33,820 bases of DNA from JAHECQ01 sp047638695 (GCA_047638695.1 JBLINY010000040.1:1-33820); one strand, 5' to 3'; shown: positions 7,292-15,069, counted from the stretch's first letter. Notes: generated from the sequence alone by a model not told the origin. Program-made: numbers and translations.

Positions 7292-7343
7292 CTGTCCAGA
7301 CCGCCTATCCACACTGTTTACCCACAACGCCGATTTATCCAGA
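7292..7343 (+). other. Cluster of four DnaA-box-like 9-mers
   Basis: Four same-strand 9-mers resemble the DnaA box TTATCCACA: CTGTCCAGA (7292), CTATCCACA (7305), TTACCCACA (7318) and TTATCCAGA (7335). The last three each differ from the consensus by one base, and the first is weaker. Spacing is 13, 13 and 17 bp. The stretch lies in the 194-bp gap between the divergent MOSC and spermidine-synthase-like genes and is more AT-rich than its surroundings. No origin genes (dnaA, dnaN, gyrB) are here. It could be a DnaA-titration or DnaA-regulated promoter, or a repeat site for another protein. Confidence 0.35.
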
Positions 7344-7387
7344 CCGTCGATCCGAAGGCGCTCTTCGCGTTCGCTGGGAATCTTGAC

Positions 7388-7405
7388 TTTCGGCCGTTTC
7401 GGCCG
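7388..7405 (+). repeat. Tandem 9-bp repeat before the spermidine-synthase-like gene
   Basis: TTTCGGCCG occurs twice in exact tandem, ending 11 bp before GTG 7417. Each copy contains the palindrome CGGCCG. It may be a small regulator site or chance. Confidence 0.4.
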
Positions 7406-7416
7406 ACTTGAGCGAG

Positions 7417-9606
7417 GTGAGCACGGTCGCGTTGTCCCATGACGAGCTCGATGCTGCGGTCTCTCGGTCTGAAGCCGACGGCCCCCAGCCTTCTCCAGCG
7501 GTTTCGGGCCAGCGCCGTGGTCTGCTCGTTTTGTTCACGGCAACCAGCTTCGTGGCCTCGATGCTCGTGTTTTCGGTGCAGCCGTTGGTCGGTCGGCTGC
7601 TTCTGCCCTTGGCCGGCGGATCAGCCGGTCTCTGGAACACCGCTTTGGTGTTCTTCCAGGCAGTTCTCCTGGCCGGCTACCTCCTAGCCCACTTCTCGTC
7701 ACAGCGACTTGCGGGAGGACGCCATCTTGTCTTCCAGCTCGGGCTGCTCTGCCTGCCGCTGTTGGTCCTGCCACTCAGCGTTCCTGCCGGGTGGGACCTC
7801 ACTTCAGGCAGCCCAGTCGTAGGAGCACTCGCGGTCCTCACCCTCATGGTCGGCTTACCGTTCCTGGCGCTATCGACTGCCAGCCCAACGTTGCAGCGAT
7901 GGTTTTCCCAAACAGATCATCCCGACGCTGGTGATCCCTACTTCCTGTATGCGGCAGGAAACGTAGGTTCCATGATTGCCCTGCTCGGTTATCCACTGGT
8001 TCTGGAACCAATGCTGGGGCTGAAGACACAGACGCAGTTATTCGCCGGGGTGTACCTCTTTCTGCTCGTCCTGTTTGCGGCGTGTGCTTGGAGCGTGCGG
8101 GGCAGTGCTTCGGTGTCAGCGCCTGCGTCACTGACCGACTCACCCGTCATCAGCTGGGCTCAGCGAGGTCGCTGGGTAGGGCTCGCTGCTCTTCCGTCAG
8201 CCCTGTTGCTGGGAGTTACGCGCTACATAGCGACCGACGTCGCCTCGTTCCCCTTGCTGTGGATCGTGCCGCTGGTTCTCTATCTGCTGACGTTCGTGAT
8301 CGCGTTCGGGCGCCCGTCTCCCAAGCTGCTCGGTATCGCAAGCTCCGCTACCCGGCTGCTGGGTGTGGGCCTGGTCATCACCTTCGTCGGGCAACCGCTC
8401 GTACTCCAGTTGGCAATTCATCTGTCGTGGTTCTTCGCTGCGACCCTGCTCTGCCATCTTCGATTGGCGGCCGATCGCCCTGACGTCGCCCGGCTTACCG
8501 AGTTCTACGCCTGGATATCGACTGGCGGAGTTATCGGTGGTGCCACCGTGGCGCTGTTGGCTCCGATCATCTTCAACCGAGTCTGGGAATATCCGCTCGC
8601 CATCGTCGCCGCGACGGCTCTGACCATTGGGGCGGTCAAGGGGTGGGGTGGCGTCGGTTCGTGGATCGCCATCGGCGCGGCTGCAGGCGCCGGCCTGTAC
8701 TTTCAGATGGATTCACAAGTCCAGATCGCAGCGCTCTGTTACGGAATTGCGGGCATCGTTGCCTTCGCCCGGACGGCCCGTCCAGAAGCGATGGCAATTG
8801 CAATGGCCGCAATGCTTGGTTTGATTGTCGCCGCCCCTTCGGGCGACCTGCTGTTCCGTGATCGATCGTTCTTCGGCACCTATGCGGTGGTCGTGAACGA
8901 TGATGGGGCGCATCAGCTGATCATGGGTACGACCTTGCACGGCCGTCAGCGGCTTGACGAGCCAAACCGTCCGACGAGTTACTACCACCCGGCCGGTCCG
9001 TTGGGTTCTGTGTTTGGGAGAACGGATACACCGCAGAGCGTTGTCGTGATTGGGCTCGGTGCCGGCGAGATAGCGGCGTACGGGCAGGCAGGCGACCAGT
9101 TCACGTTTGTCGAGATCGACCCCAAAGTGGTCGAGATCGCAGAGAACACCGAGCTATTCACGTTCTTGGCTGACTCGCCAGCTGATCTCGACGTGATCGT
9201 TGGAGATGGCCGCATCGAACTTCAGAAGTTGGACGGTGCATTCGACATCGTTGTGGTCGACGCCTTCAGTTCGGATTCGATACCGGTTCACCTGCTCACA
9301 CTGGAAGCAGTCGCCGGCTACGTCGAAAAGGCGCCGGAGGGGTTGGTGGCGATTCACGTGAGCAATCGACACTTCGACCTGCAACCTGTGCTGGCGGGTA
9401 TCGCACAAGAGTTGGGGACCACGGCGTGGTCTCTTCAGTTCTCACCAGACCAAGATGAGCGAGCCACCGGAGCGACCGCGTCCACCTGGGTCGTCTTGGA
9501 CCCAGGCAACGTGTTTGAGCCCGACGCTCGTTGGAATGTGCTTGGCGATAGTGACCTGGTCTGGACCGATGACTACGCGAACCTCCTCGAGGTCTTCTCG
9601 TTCTAG
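7417..9606 (+). CDS. Membrane-fused spermidine-synthase-like methyltransferase-fold protein
   Basis: About 729 residues from GTG 7417 (TTG 7408 also possible; no clear ribosome site). The N-terminal 470 residues hold some ten to twelve hydrophobic segments, including DVASFPLLWIVPLVLYLLTF, characteristic of the 'spermine/spermidine synthase' membrane proteins. The C-terminal domain has a SAM-type nucleotide loop GLGAGE at about 546, FVEIDP at about 565, VGDGRIEL, and VVVDAFSSDSIPVHLLT at about 612-625, where the Asp matches the catalytic Asp of aminopropyltransferases. No speD or other polyamine gene is nearby, so polyamine synthesis is uncertain; the substrate may be membrane-derived. Convergent with the next gene. 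Confidence 0.85.
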   Translation: MSTVALSHDELDAAVSRSEADGPQPSPAVSGQRRGLLVLFTATSFVASMLVFSVQPLVGRLLLPLAGGSAGLWNTALVFFQAVLLAGYLLAHFSSQRLAGGRHLVFQLGLLCLPLLVLPLSVPAGWDLTSGSPVVGALAVLTLMVGLPFLALSTASPTLQRWFSQTDHPDAGDPYFLYAAGNVGSMIALLGYPLVLEPMLGLKTQTQLFAGVYLFLLVLFAACAWSVRGSASVSAPASLTDSPVISWAQRGRWVGLAALPSALLLGVTRYIATDVASFPLLWIVPLVLYLLTFVIAFGRPSPKLLGIASSATRLLGVGLVITFVGQPLVLQLAIHLSWFFAATLLCHLRLAADRPDVARLTEFYAWISTGGVIGGATVALLAPIIFNRVWEYPLAIVAATALTIGAVKGWGGVGSWIAIGAAAGAGLYFQMDSQVQIAALCYGIAGIVAFARTARPEAMAIAMAAMLGLIVAAPSGDLLFRDRSFFGTYAVVVNDDGAHQLIMGTTLHGRQRLDEPNRPTSYYHPAGPLGSVFGRTDTPQSVVVIGLGAGEIAAYGQAGDQFTFVEIDPKVVEIAENTELFTFLADSPADLDVIVGDGRIELQKLDGAFDIVVVDAFSSDSIPVHLLTLEAVAGYVEKAPEGLVAIHVSNRHFDLQPVLAGIAQELGTTAWSLQFSPDQDERATGATASTWVVLDPGNVFEPDARWNVLGDSDLVWTDDYANLLEVFSF

Positions 9607-9622
9607 TCAGTGCGCGTTTTAG

Positions 9623-10225
9623 TCAGTCTCGATAGCCCCGAAGCGCAGTTTGCAGATCAGGAACTACTTGCCAGCCAGCAGCGGCGGCGGCCTCACCTCG
9701 GGCCGCTCTGGTAGTCACGAACGTCGGCGTTGCGCCGTTGATCTCGGGGCCCTTTGAAAGCGATTGGTAGAACCGCACGTCATCGGTGAGCGCGTGGTGC
9801 TCATGGGAGAACCACGAACAGTCCGCCAGCAGTTCAACCTCCGGGAGGTACGGCTCGAAGGCCGCCCGGAACAGAGGCGTTTCGTCGGCGATCGTTCCGA
9901 TCCGAAACCCTGTTGCGGCCGCCAAATCAGCGATTGCGCCCAGGTCAGGCTCGTAGGCCAGGGACCACAGACCCATGAGGTGCGCCTCGGTGAGATCGAC
10001 CGCGAGCCGCTCGCGGATTCCGGCGATCATCTCATCCAGGCTGAGCTGGCCGAGACAACAGCGAGCGACGAACCCCGAAGCCCATAGTCGCTGATGAGCC
10101 TCGCTTGGGGCGAGGCCCGCGGCCTCGGCCAATGCCTCGATGCGGGCCTCAGGCACCGAGGTGGTGACCACGCCTTCGAGGCTAACGATGAGCCAATGAG
10201 GGGCGCTGCTAACGGACTCAGTCAT
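9623..10225 (-). CDS. HAD-fold protein with degenerate active site
   Basis: A 200-residue protein with the length and layout of subfamily-I HAD hydrolases (HAD-IA/epoxide-hydrolase-like cap). The first strand reads WLIVSLEGVVTT, where active HADs have hydrophobic-Asp-x-Gly/Asp-Gly-Val: the nucleophile is Ser15 and the second acidic position is Glu17. The motif-II region (GFRIGTIADETPLFRAAFEPYL) and the motif-IV region (PTFVTTRAARGEAAAAAGW, where FVDD is expected) also lack the usual Asp pair. I infer a non-catalytic or repurposed HAD. It is divergent from the di-iron genes (64-bp gap) and convergent with the spermidine-synthase-like gene. Family call moderately sure. Confidence 0.65.
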   Translation of the reverse strand: MTESVSSAPHWLIVSLEGVVTTSVPEARIEALAEAAGLAPSEAHQRLWASGFVARCCLGQLSLDEMIAGIRERLAVDLTEAHLMGLWSLAYEPDLGAIADLAAATGFRIGTIADETPLFRAAFEPYLPEVELLADCSWFSHEHHALTDDVRFYQSLSKGPEINGATPTFVTTRAARGEAAAAAGWQVVPDLQTALRGYRD

Positions 10226-10289
10226 GTGATCAACTTTGAGGCTGGAGACTTCCCATGACTAGCATGAATATTCTTCCAGGGAGACGCAT

Positions 10290-11225
10290 ATGAGCGAAGC
10301 ACCTGTCCTCATCCGAGAGCCGACGATTCTCGACCAGCCTGAGCGTCGCTTTCCGCTCGACCTGGAGACTCGGATACCGAAGATACGCCGGCTCTTCCAC
10401 GCCGCCACGAGCAGCCAATGGGACCCGAGAACTGCCGTTCCGTGGGATCAGCTCGACATCACGCAGTACACCGACGAGCAGCTGTTTGCGGCTCGGGAGT
10501 ATTGGAGCCGGCGAGCGTGGGCCGAGTACGGGGCTATCTCCGAAAGCCCTGCCATTCTCATTCGCTTCTGCCAGGAGCGCCACGAGCCCGACCTCCAGTT
10601 GTTCTTCACTATCCGATCCCAGGAAGAAGCTCGGCATGCCGAGGTGTGCTACCTCATGGCCGACAAGCTGGGTGGCTACATCGAAGAGCCGATCACGAAG
10701 AAGTACGAACAATCAGTGTCGACCCATGGTGTGCGCAAGATGGCGCTCGATCCCGAGTTCTCTCTGGACGGGCTGGTCGCAGCGTTGGTTTGTGCGGCTG
10801 AGGAAGTTGCGTTCGACGCCTTCAAACACCTCGTTCAGATCACCAAGGACCCAGTAGCCAAGGCGGTGACGGCGGCGATCATGCGCGACGAAGTACGCCA
10901 CTGCGCATTCGGTTGGTACTACATGGATCACCGAATTGCGTCTCTGAACCCCGACGAGATCGCCCAGGTCGAGGCGGCGGTGATCATGATGATCGAGAAA
11001 GTCGAACTCAACGGCTACCACAACTCATGGTTGGCCCCGTCTTCTCCGGCGTCCGACGCCGAGGTCAGCGCCGACTCACTCACCTATGAGGCGGGCCTGG
11101 GAGCAAGCATCGAGGAGTTGGAAAAGCCGGTGTTCATCGACACCATTCAGCGGCTTCGGCGACGCATGGAGCCGTGGGGCGTCAATCTTCCCACCTTCCA
11201 CCATCCCAAGCTCGGTGCAGTGTGA
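10290..11225 (+). CDS. Ferritin-like di-iron oxygenase-type protein, complete site
   Basis: A 311-residue helical protein with an AGGGAG ribosome site 7 bases before ATG 10290. Six likely metal ligands fit the four-helix di-iron pattern: Glu79 (WAEYG), Glu113 and His116 (EEARH), Glu171 or Glu172 (CAAEEVAFDAF), and Glu201 with His204 (DEVRHCAFGW). Proteins of this fold include AurF-type N-oxygenases, fatty-acid desaturases and ribonucleotide reductase R2; the length is near that of AurF. It is followed after 16 bp by a paralogue of about 300 residues. The two likely form one complex. Activity and substrate unknown. Confidence 0.72.
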   Translation: MSEAPVLIREPTILDQPERRFPLDLETRIPKIRRLFHAATSSQWDPRTAVPWDQLDITQYTDEQLFAAREYWSRRAWAEYGAISESPAILIRFCQERHEPDLQLFFTIRSQEEARHAEVCYLMADKLGGYIEEPITKKYEQSVSTHGVRKMALDPEFSLDGLVAALVCAAEEVAFDAFKHLVQITKDPVAKAVTAAIMRDEVRHCAFGWYYMDHRIASLNPDEIAQVEAAVIMMIEKVELNGYHNSWLAPSSPASDAEVSADSLTYEAGLGASIEELEKPVFIDTIQRLRRRMEPWGVNLPTFHHPKLGAV

Positions 11226-11241
11226 CGGCGCAGCGCTCATC

Positions 11242-12147
11242 GTGACCAACACCACTCCGATCTTCGCCGAACGACGATTTCCGGTCAGGCTCGACACGGT
11301 CGTTCCCGATATCCGCGCCCTCTATCACCGCAGTAAGGACCAGTGCTGGAATCCTCAGCGCGACGTCGATTGGGACAGCTTCACTCCTGCCAACTACAGC
11401 GCAGAGCAGCTTGCTGCCGCTGCCCTGTTCTGGAGTCGAATCACCTGGATCGAAAGCACGGGCCTGGCAGAAACGCCCAGCCTTCTTGTGAGATTCTGTG
11501 TCGAACGCGACCGCGAAGCCGACCCGAAGTTGTTTCTCACCGTCCGCAACACCGAGGAGGCATGGCACATCGAATGCGGCCACCGGTTCGCCGAGTTGTG
11601 CAACGGCTATATCGATAGCCCAACGAGCGCGGCCTACGCCGCTTCGTTCAATCGGCGCTTCCCTCGAGAAGCGCTTCACGCCGAGACATCGCTCGATGCC
11701 TATGTCGCTGCGCATTGTGCGCTCGCCGATGGACTCGAGCTCGCTTTGTGGGAGGGGTATCGGCGCAACGCGACCGATCCGGTGGCGAGCCACATCCTCG
11801 ACCTGTGCGTTGCCGACAAGCAACGGCATGTCGAATTCGGCTGGCTCTATCTCAACACCCGGTCCTCTACTTGGGATGAGACCACTTGCACCGAGATCGC
11901 AGAGTACGTCGACCGCTACGTGCGTGACGTCGAGCTCGAGGGCTATCGGTGCCCATCACTGGCGCCACCCGGGCAAACAGACGATCTGGTGGAAGCCGAG
12001 GCCATCAGCGCTGCGGCCGGTCTCGGCGGTGTGAACGCTGAGCAAGAGCGCCAAATCTTGAGAGCCTGGTGGATCGAGGGCACAGAGCGGTTGGCGAAGA
12101 TTGGTGTTGGAGTAGCACCGCTGATCGATCAACGTTTACCGGACTGA
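11242..12147 (+). CDS. Ferritin-like paralogue with altered di-iron site
   Basis: A 301-residue protein aligned almost end to end with the preceding gene (shared RRFPxxLxTxxPxIRxL(Y/F)H start, FWSR helix, EEAxH, DPVA, RHxxFGW). GTG 11242 is taken as the start because it gives the same N-terminus; GTG 11215 is possible. Compared with its partner, Glu71, Glu106 and His109 are kept, but the third-helix Glu is Asp163, its neighbour is Gly, and the ExxH glutamate of helix four is Lys193 (DKQRH). One metal site is therefore probably weakened or lost. I infer a structural or regulatory subunit in a heteromer. No ribosome site, consistent with coupling to the upstream gene 16 bp away. Confidence 0.7.
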   Translation: MTNTTPIFAERRFPVRLDTVVPDIRALYHRSKDQCWNPQRDVDWDSFTPANYSAEQLAAAALFWSRITWIESTGLAETPSLLVRFCVERDREADPKLFLTVRNTEEAWHIECGHRFAELCNGYIDSPTSAAYAASFNRRFPREALHAETSLDAYVAAHCALADGLELALWEGYRRNATDPVASHILDLCVADKQRHVEFGWLYLNTRSSTWDETTCTEIAEYVDRYVRDVELEGYRCPSLAPPGQTDDLVEAEAISAAAGLGGVNAEQERQILRAWWIEGTERLAKIGVGVAPLIDQRLPD

Positions 12148-12148
12148 G

Positions 12149-12187
12149 CCTGATGTCTGAGCTTGATGTCTGGTCTTGATGTCTGAT
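12149..12187 (+). repeat. Three tandem 13-bp repeats over the hydrolase start
   Basis: Copies at 12149, 12162 and 12175 share the core TGATGTCTG and are otherwise nearly identical. Each contributes an ATG (12153, 12166, 12179), and because 13 is not a multiple of 3 they fall in three different frames. The first two open short frames of 8 and 6 codons ending at TGA 12177-12179 and 12184-12186, both touching the real start at 12179. Confidence 0.8.
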
Positions 12188-13048
12188 GCAGTTCGGCCGT
12201 GGCTGGGGGAGAGCACTCCCGAGGCGCTCGATGCCGAGTACAACCTCCGCACTCGCCACCCCGAGCGGGAGGCGGTGTATGCCGGCTACACCGAACGGAG
12301 CGAGTTGCTGCGATCGACGATTCCCGTTGATCTCGACGTGTCGTACGGCCCGCACGAGCGAAGCGTCCTCGATCTCTTCCCTGTCTCTGGCGCTCAAGCA
12401 ATTCTTGTCTTCTTCCACGGGGGCTACTGGCGAGCTCTCGACAAATCGATCTTCTCCTTTGTTGCTGCTCCGTTCGTCGAGGCCGGGTACGCCGTAGCGA
12501 TACCCAATTATCCGCTGGCTCCGGAGACGCCGATTGGCGGCATCGTCGACCAGGCGTTGGCAGCCGTTACCTGGATTGGCAAGAACCGCGACCGCTTAGG
12601 AGCGCAGGGCGACGCGCCGATCGTGGTCGCGGGCCATTCGGCCGGAGGCCACTTATCAGCGATCTGTGCGGCGGCCGATTGGACCCAGCGCGGCCTCGAG
12701 CCAAACCTGATCTCGGGCTGTGTCCCGATCAGCGGTCTCTTCGAGCTGGAGCATCTGCGACATACGAACGTTGCCGCTCAGGTGCACATGACACCCGATG
12801 AAGCTCGCCAACTCAGCCCGATTCATCGCCCACGCGCTGGGGTTGTGCCGACGCTGTTGGTTGTCGGTGGCGACGAGACTGACGGATTCGTGTGGCAGAG
12901 CCGGGCGTATCAGGACTACCTAGCCCAAACGGGAACAGCCGCAGAGCTCTGTGAGGAGCTGGGTTTCAACCATTTCACCATCCTCGAGCCGTTCGCCGAC
13001 CCCGACCATGACCTGCATCAGCGAGTGAAACGCCTGCTCGCTGGCTGA
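12179..13048 (+). CDS. Alpha/beta hydrolase, kynurenine-formamidase/esterase-like
   Basis: A 289-residue hydrolase started at ATG 12179. It has the oxyanion motif HGGYW at residues 80-84, typical of the formamidase (BNA7/KynB-like)/hormone-sensitive-lipase group, the nucleophile Ser154 in GHSAGG, an acidic residue in LLVVGGDETDGF and the catalytic His in GFNHFTILEP. Arylformamidases cleave N-formylkynurenine, but no other kynurenine gene is present, so an ester or amide product of the upstream di-iron proteins is as likely. It is 31 bp downstream of that pair, on the same strand. The start codon lies in the third of three 13-bp tandem repeats, possibly allowing translational reinitiation. Confidence 0.82.
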   Translation: MSDAVRPWLGESTPEALDAEYNLRTRHPEREAVYAGYTERSELLRSTIPVDLDVSYGPHERSVLDLFPVSGAQAILVFFHGGYWRALDKSIFSFVAAPFVEAGYAVAIPNYPLAPETPIGGIVDQALAAVTWIGKNRDRLGAQGDAPIVVAGHSAGGHLSAICAAADWTQRGLEPNLISGCVPISGLFELEHLRHTNVAAQVHMTPDEARQLSPIHRPRAGVVPTLLVVGGDETDGFVWQSRAYQDYLAQTGTAAELCEELGFNHFTILEPFADPDHDLHQRVKRLLAG

Positions 13049-13063
13049 CTGCCTGCCTAGCTA

Positions 13064-13333
13064 TCAGGGAAGTAGCTCGGCCCCCTGCCAGACGATGACT
13101 GCGCCACCGAGGACCCGACGCCAGGGATTCACACCCCGCAGCAACTCGTCACCGCCCCAGTAGAGCCACAGTCCCGTCCGAGCCAACCGCGCGACCTGCT
13201 CGAGCCCGGAGTCGGTCCCGGCCACGACCGCTACTGCTGTGCATATCCCGATACCCCACAGTGGCCAATTCGGGAACTGCGCGATCGTGATGTCGCCGGT
13301 CTCGCGATTCTCGAACCACCAACGGAACGACAT
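13064..13333 (-). CDS. Small conserved-type membrane protein of unknown function
   Basis: About 89 residues from ATG 13333 (ATG 13342 adds three). It opens MSFRWWFENRETGDITIAQFPN, followed by one hydrophobic segment (PLWGIGICTAVAVVAGT), an amphipathic middle and LLRGVNPWRRVLGGAVIVWQGAEL, a second weak hydrophobic stretch. The pattern resembles small actinobacterial proteins with 'NRxTGxxxxAQxPN' and 'RGxNPWRRxLG' motifs, but I know no function. The stop lies 15 bp from the stop of the convergent hydrolase. A strong inverted repeat lies 36 bp upstream. Confidence 0.6.
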   Translation of the reverse strand: MSFRWWFENRETGDITIAQFPNWPLWGIGICTAVAVVAGTDSGLEQVARLARTGLWLYWGGDELLRGVNPWRRVLGGAVIVWQGAELLP

Positions 13334-13368
13334 GGTCTGCATTTCTTCAGTGTGGCGTGATTGGGCTA

Positions 13369-13401
13369 CGGCTGTTGGCGTTACGGAATTGCCAACAGCC
13401 G
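13369..13401. promoter_or_regulatory. 11-bp inverted repeat in the intergenic gap
   Basis: CGGCTGTTGGC (13369-13379) and GCCAACAGCCG (13391-13401) pair perfectly around an 11-base AT-richer centre. There is no T-run on either strand, and it precedes the start of the small minus-strand gene, so an operator or 5' regulatory hairpin is more likely than a terminator. The rest of the 13334-13621 gap shows no supported gene. Confidence 0.55.
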
Positions 13402-13621
13402 CCTCGTGATAGACGCCCCAACCAAACAGATAACGAGATAGGTCAGATCGATGGAGGCTCGGACACCCCTTAGCGTCTTCGTTGCTTCAGCTGTCCGTGT
13501 TTGGGAGTGTTGGAGCTGCAGGTGCCGTGACGGCTATCGCCGGTTGTAATGTTCCTGTGAGGTTCGCCAACGATGCTGGTTCCTGTACACGCCGACCAGG
13601 TGAAACAGGAGAAACAACATC

Positions 13622-14248
13622 ATGTATGTTCCAGCAGCGTCACGGGTCTTCGCTATCGCAGCTCTGAGCTTGCTCGCTTCTTGCGGGGTCAATGACGCTG
13701 CAAACAGCGAGGTCAGCAACACACCCCAAGACACAATCCAGACAGCATTCTTGAATCAGACTGCGCCTTCGGGGCCAAAGACCGCGGGGTCGTGTCCCGG
13801 CGTGGGTGATGTCTTCGAACTTGCTGTGCCGGGCACCTACACCGCGTTCGCCATTGGCCCGTCAGGCTCGATGGCGACCGAGATGAGGGGCCTCGGTGGT
13901 GAGGTGCTGGCAACCACGCAGCCAGCGGCGACGAACGTCGCGAGGGTCGATATCGCGGCCGCAGCTCGATTCGACATCTCGCCGCCGCAGATCTTTGAGG
14001 TCGAAACTGAAGTCACGATCCACGTTCAACACAGCAACTCGCCGTACGAACTGGTTCTTGTCCGCATTGGAGACGAAGGGGAGTTCGCTCTTGATATCCG
14101 TCCACCGGTGGAACACGTCGTCAGCGAGTCGGGGTCCTGCCCAAACGGGGATTCACCTGAAACATTCAGGATCCTCACCGATGCGGTGTATTCAGCTCCT
14201 GATGCTCGCCAAGTGTTCCTGATCGAGTCTCCAGGAGGCCGGCTCTAG
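13622..14248 (+). CDS. Predicted lipoprotein, possibly C-terminally truncated
   Basis: A 208-residue exported protein. The first 21 residues form a lipoprotein signal: hydrophobic VFAIAALSLLASC with lipobox LASC, Cys21 being the lipidated residue. AGGAG lies 11 bases before ATG 13622. The mature part contains two related units: the first starts GSCPGVGDVFELAVPGTYTAF, the second GSCPNGDSPETFRILTDAVYSA. The second ends abruptly at VFLIESPGGRL, where the first continues about 70 residues further. This suggests a premature stop (TAG 14246-14248). No known domain. It is followed after 44 bp by an enoyl-CoA hydratase gene. Confidence 0.72.
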   Translation: MYVPAASRVFAIAALSLLASCGVNDAANSEVSNTPQDTIQTAFLNQTAPSGPKTAGSCPGVGDVFELAVPGTYTAFAIGPSGSMATEMRGLGGEVLATTQPAATNVARVDIAAAARFDISPPQIFEVETEVTIHVQHSNSPYELVLVRIGDEGEFALDIRPPVEHVVSESGSCPNGDSPETFRILTDAVYSAPDARQVFLIESPGGRL

Positions 14249-14292
14249 CCTTTGCCAATGGACGGCTTTTGGGGCTGTGTTTAGATGTAGCA

Positions 14293-15069
14293 ATGGCTGA
14301 AACAGTTACCTATGAGCGAGATGGACATATTGCGATCATCACCTACAACCGTCCCGAGGCGCTCAACGCGGTGAACGGCGACCTCAGGCGAGATCTCAAC
14401 GCAGCATGGGAAAGGCTGCGCACCGATGACGAAGCCTGGGTTGCCATTGTTACCGGGAACGGTCGGGCGTTCTGCGCCGGCGCCGACCTCAAAGATCCGG
14501 GTTCATCGGTCGGCAACGACGAGCACTCGTTCTGGGAAGTTCCGAGCTTCACGTCGCTGGAGAGCGGCAAGGAGATTTGGAAACCGGTGATCGCCGCAGT
14601 GAACGGATACGCCATTGGATTTGGGCTGACGATGGTGGCCGCCTGTGACCTCGTCGTGGCCAGCGAACGCGCCGAGTTCGGTTTTCCCGAAGTGCAGCTG
14701 GGTGTGCCAACGGTGCAGGGCGCGGTCCGAATGCCGCAGATGATCGGCTGGCAGAACGCCATGGAGCTGCTGCTCTTCGGCGATCGTGTGGACGCCCACC
14801 GGGCCAAAGAAATGGGACTGGTCATGAAGGTCGTTCCGCATGACGATCTGATGGATGAGGCTCGAGTATTGGCGACCCGGCTCATCGAGAACTCAGCGCC
14901 ATTGGCGGTTAGGGCTACCAAAGAGATTGCCAAGCGGTCTCAGGCGATGGGTTTTGCTGAGGCGATTCGATTCGGCGAAACGATGCGCAAAGTTGTCGGT
15001 GCGACCGAAGATGCCAAAAGGTTCGGGTCTGCTCGGACGGGTGAGCGCCCGGCCTGGCAAGCCAAGTAA
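14293..15069 (+). CDS. Enoyl-CoA hydratase/isomerase family protein
   Basis: A 258-residue crotonase-fold protein from ATG 14293 (MAETVTYERDGHIAIITYNRPEALNA). The oxyanion-hole segments are FCAGADLKD and AAVNGYAIGFGLTMVAACDLVVAS; the following FPEVQLGVPTVQGAVRMPQMIG keeps one catalytic-type Glu but has a hydrophobic stretch where hydratases carry the second, so isomerase or other crotonase chemistry is possible. No ribosome site is visible; TAGATG at 14282 could be a -10 box giving a leaderless message. It sits between the lipoprotein and a flavin monooxygenase, at the start of the catabolic block. Confidence 0.9.
   Translation: MAETVTYERDGHIAIITYNRPEALNAVNGDLRRDLNAAWERLRTDDEAWVAIVTGNGRAFCAGADLKDPGSSVGNDEHSFWEVPSFTSLESGKEIWKPVIAAVNGYAIGFGLTMVAACDLVVASERAEFGFPEVQLGVPTVQGAVRMPQMIGWQNAMELLLFGDRVDAHRAKEMGLVMKVVPHDDLMDEARVLATRLIENSAPLAVRATKEIAKRSQAMGFAEAIRFGETMRKVVGATEDAKRFGSARTGERPAWQAK

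Noticed and set aside
7292..7343. Chromosome replication origin
   Set aside because: Only four weak boxes, no AT-rich unwinding tract and no dnaA/dnaN neighbours; kept only as a DnaA-box-like cluster.
7408..9606. True spermidine synthase (speE)
   Set aside because: The aminopropyltransferase-like domain is fused to a large membrane part and there is no speD or other polyamine gene, so no gene symbol was given.
12179..13048. kynB (kynurenine formamidase) as a firm name
   Set aside because: HGGYW and GHSAGG fit a wide esterase group and no tryptophan-catabolism gene is near.
13482..13667. Small lipoprotein gene with a signal-like GAVTAIAGC stretch
   Set aside because: It needs a TTG start, has no ribosome site, and overlaps the well-supported lipoprotein gene at 13622 in another frame.
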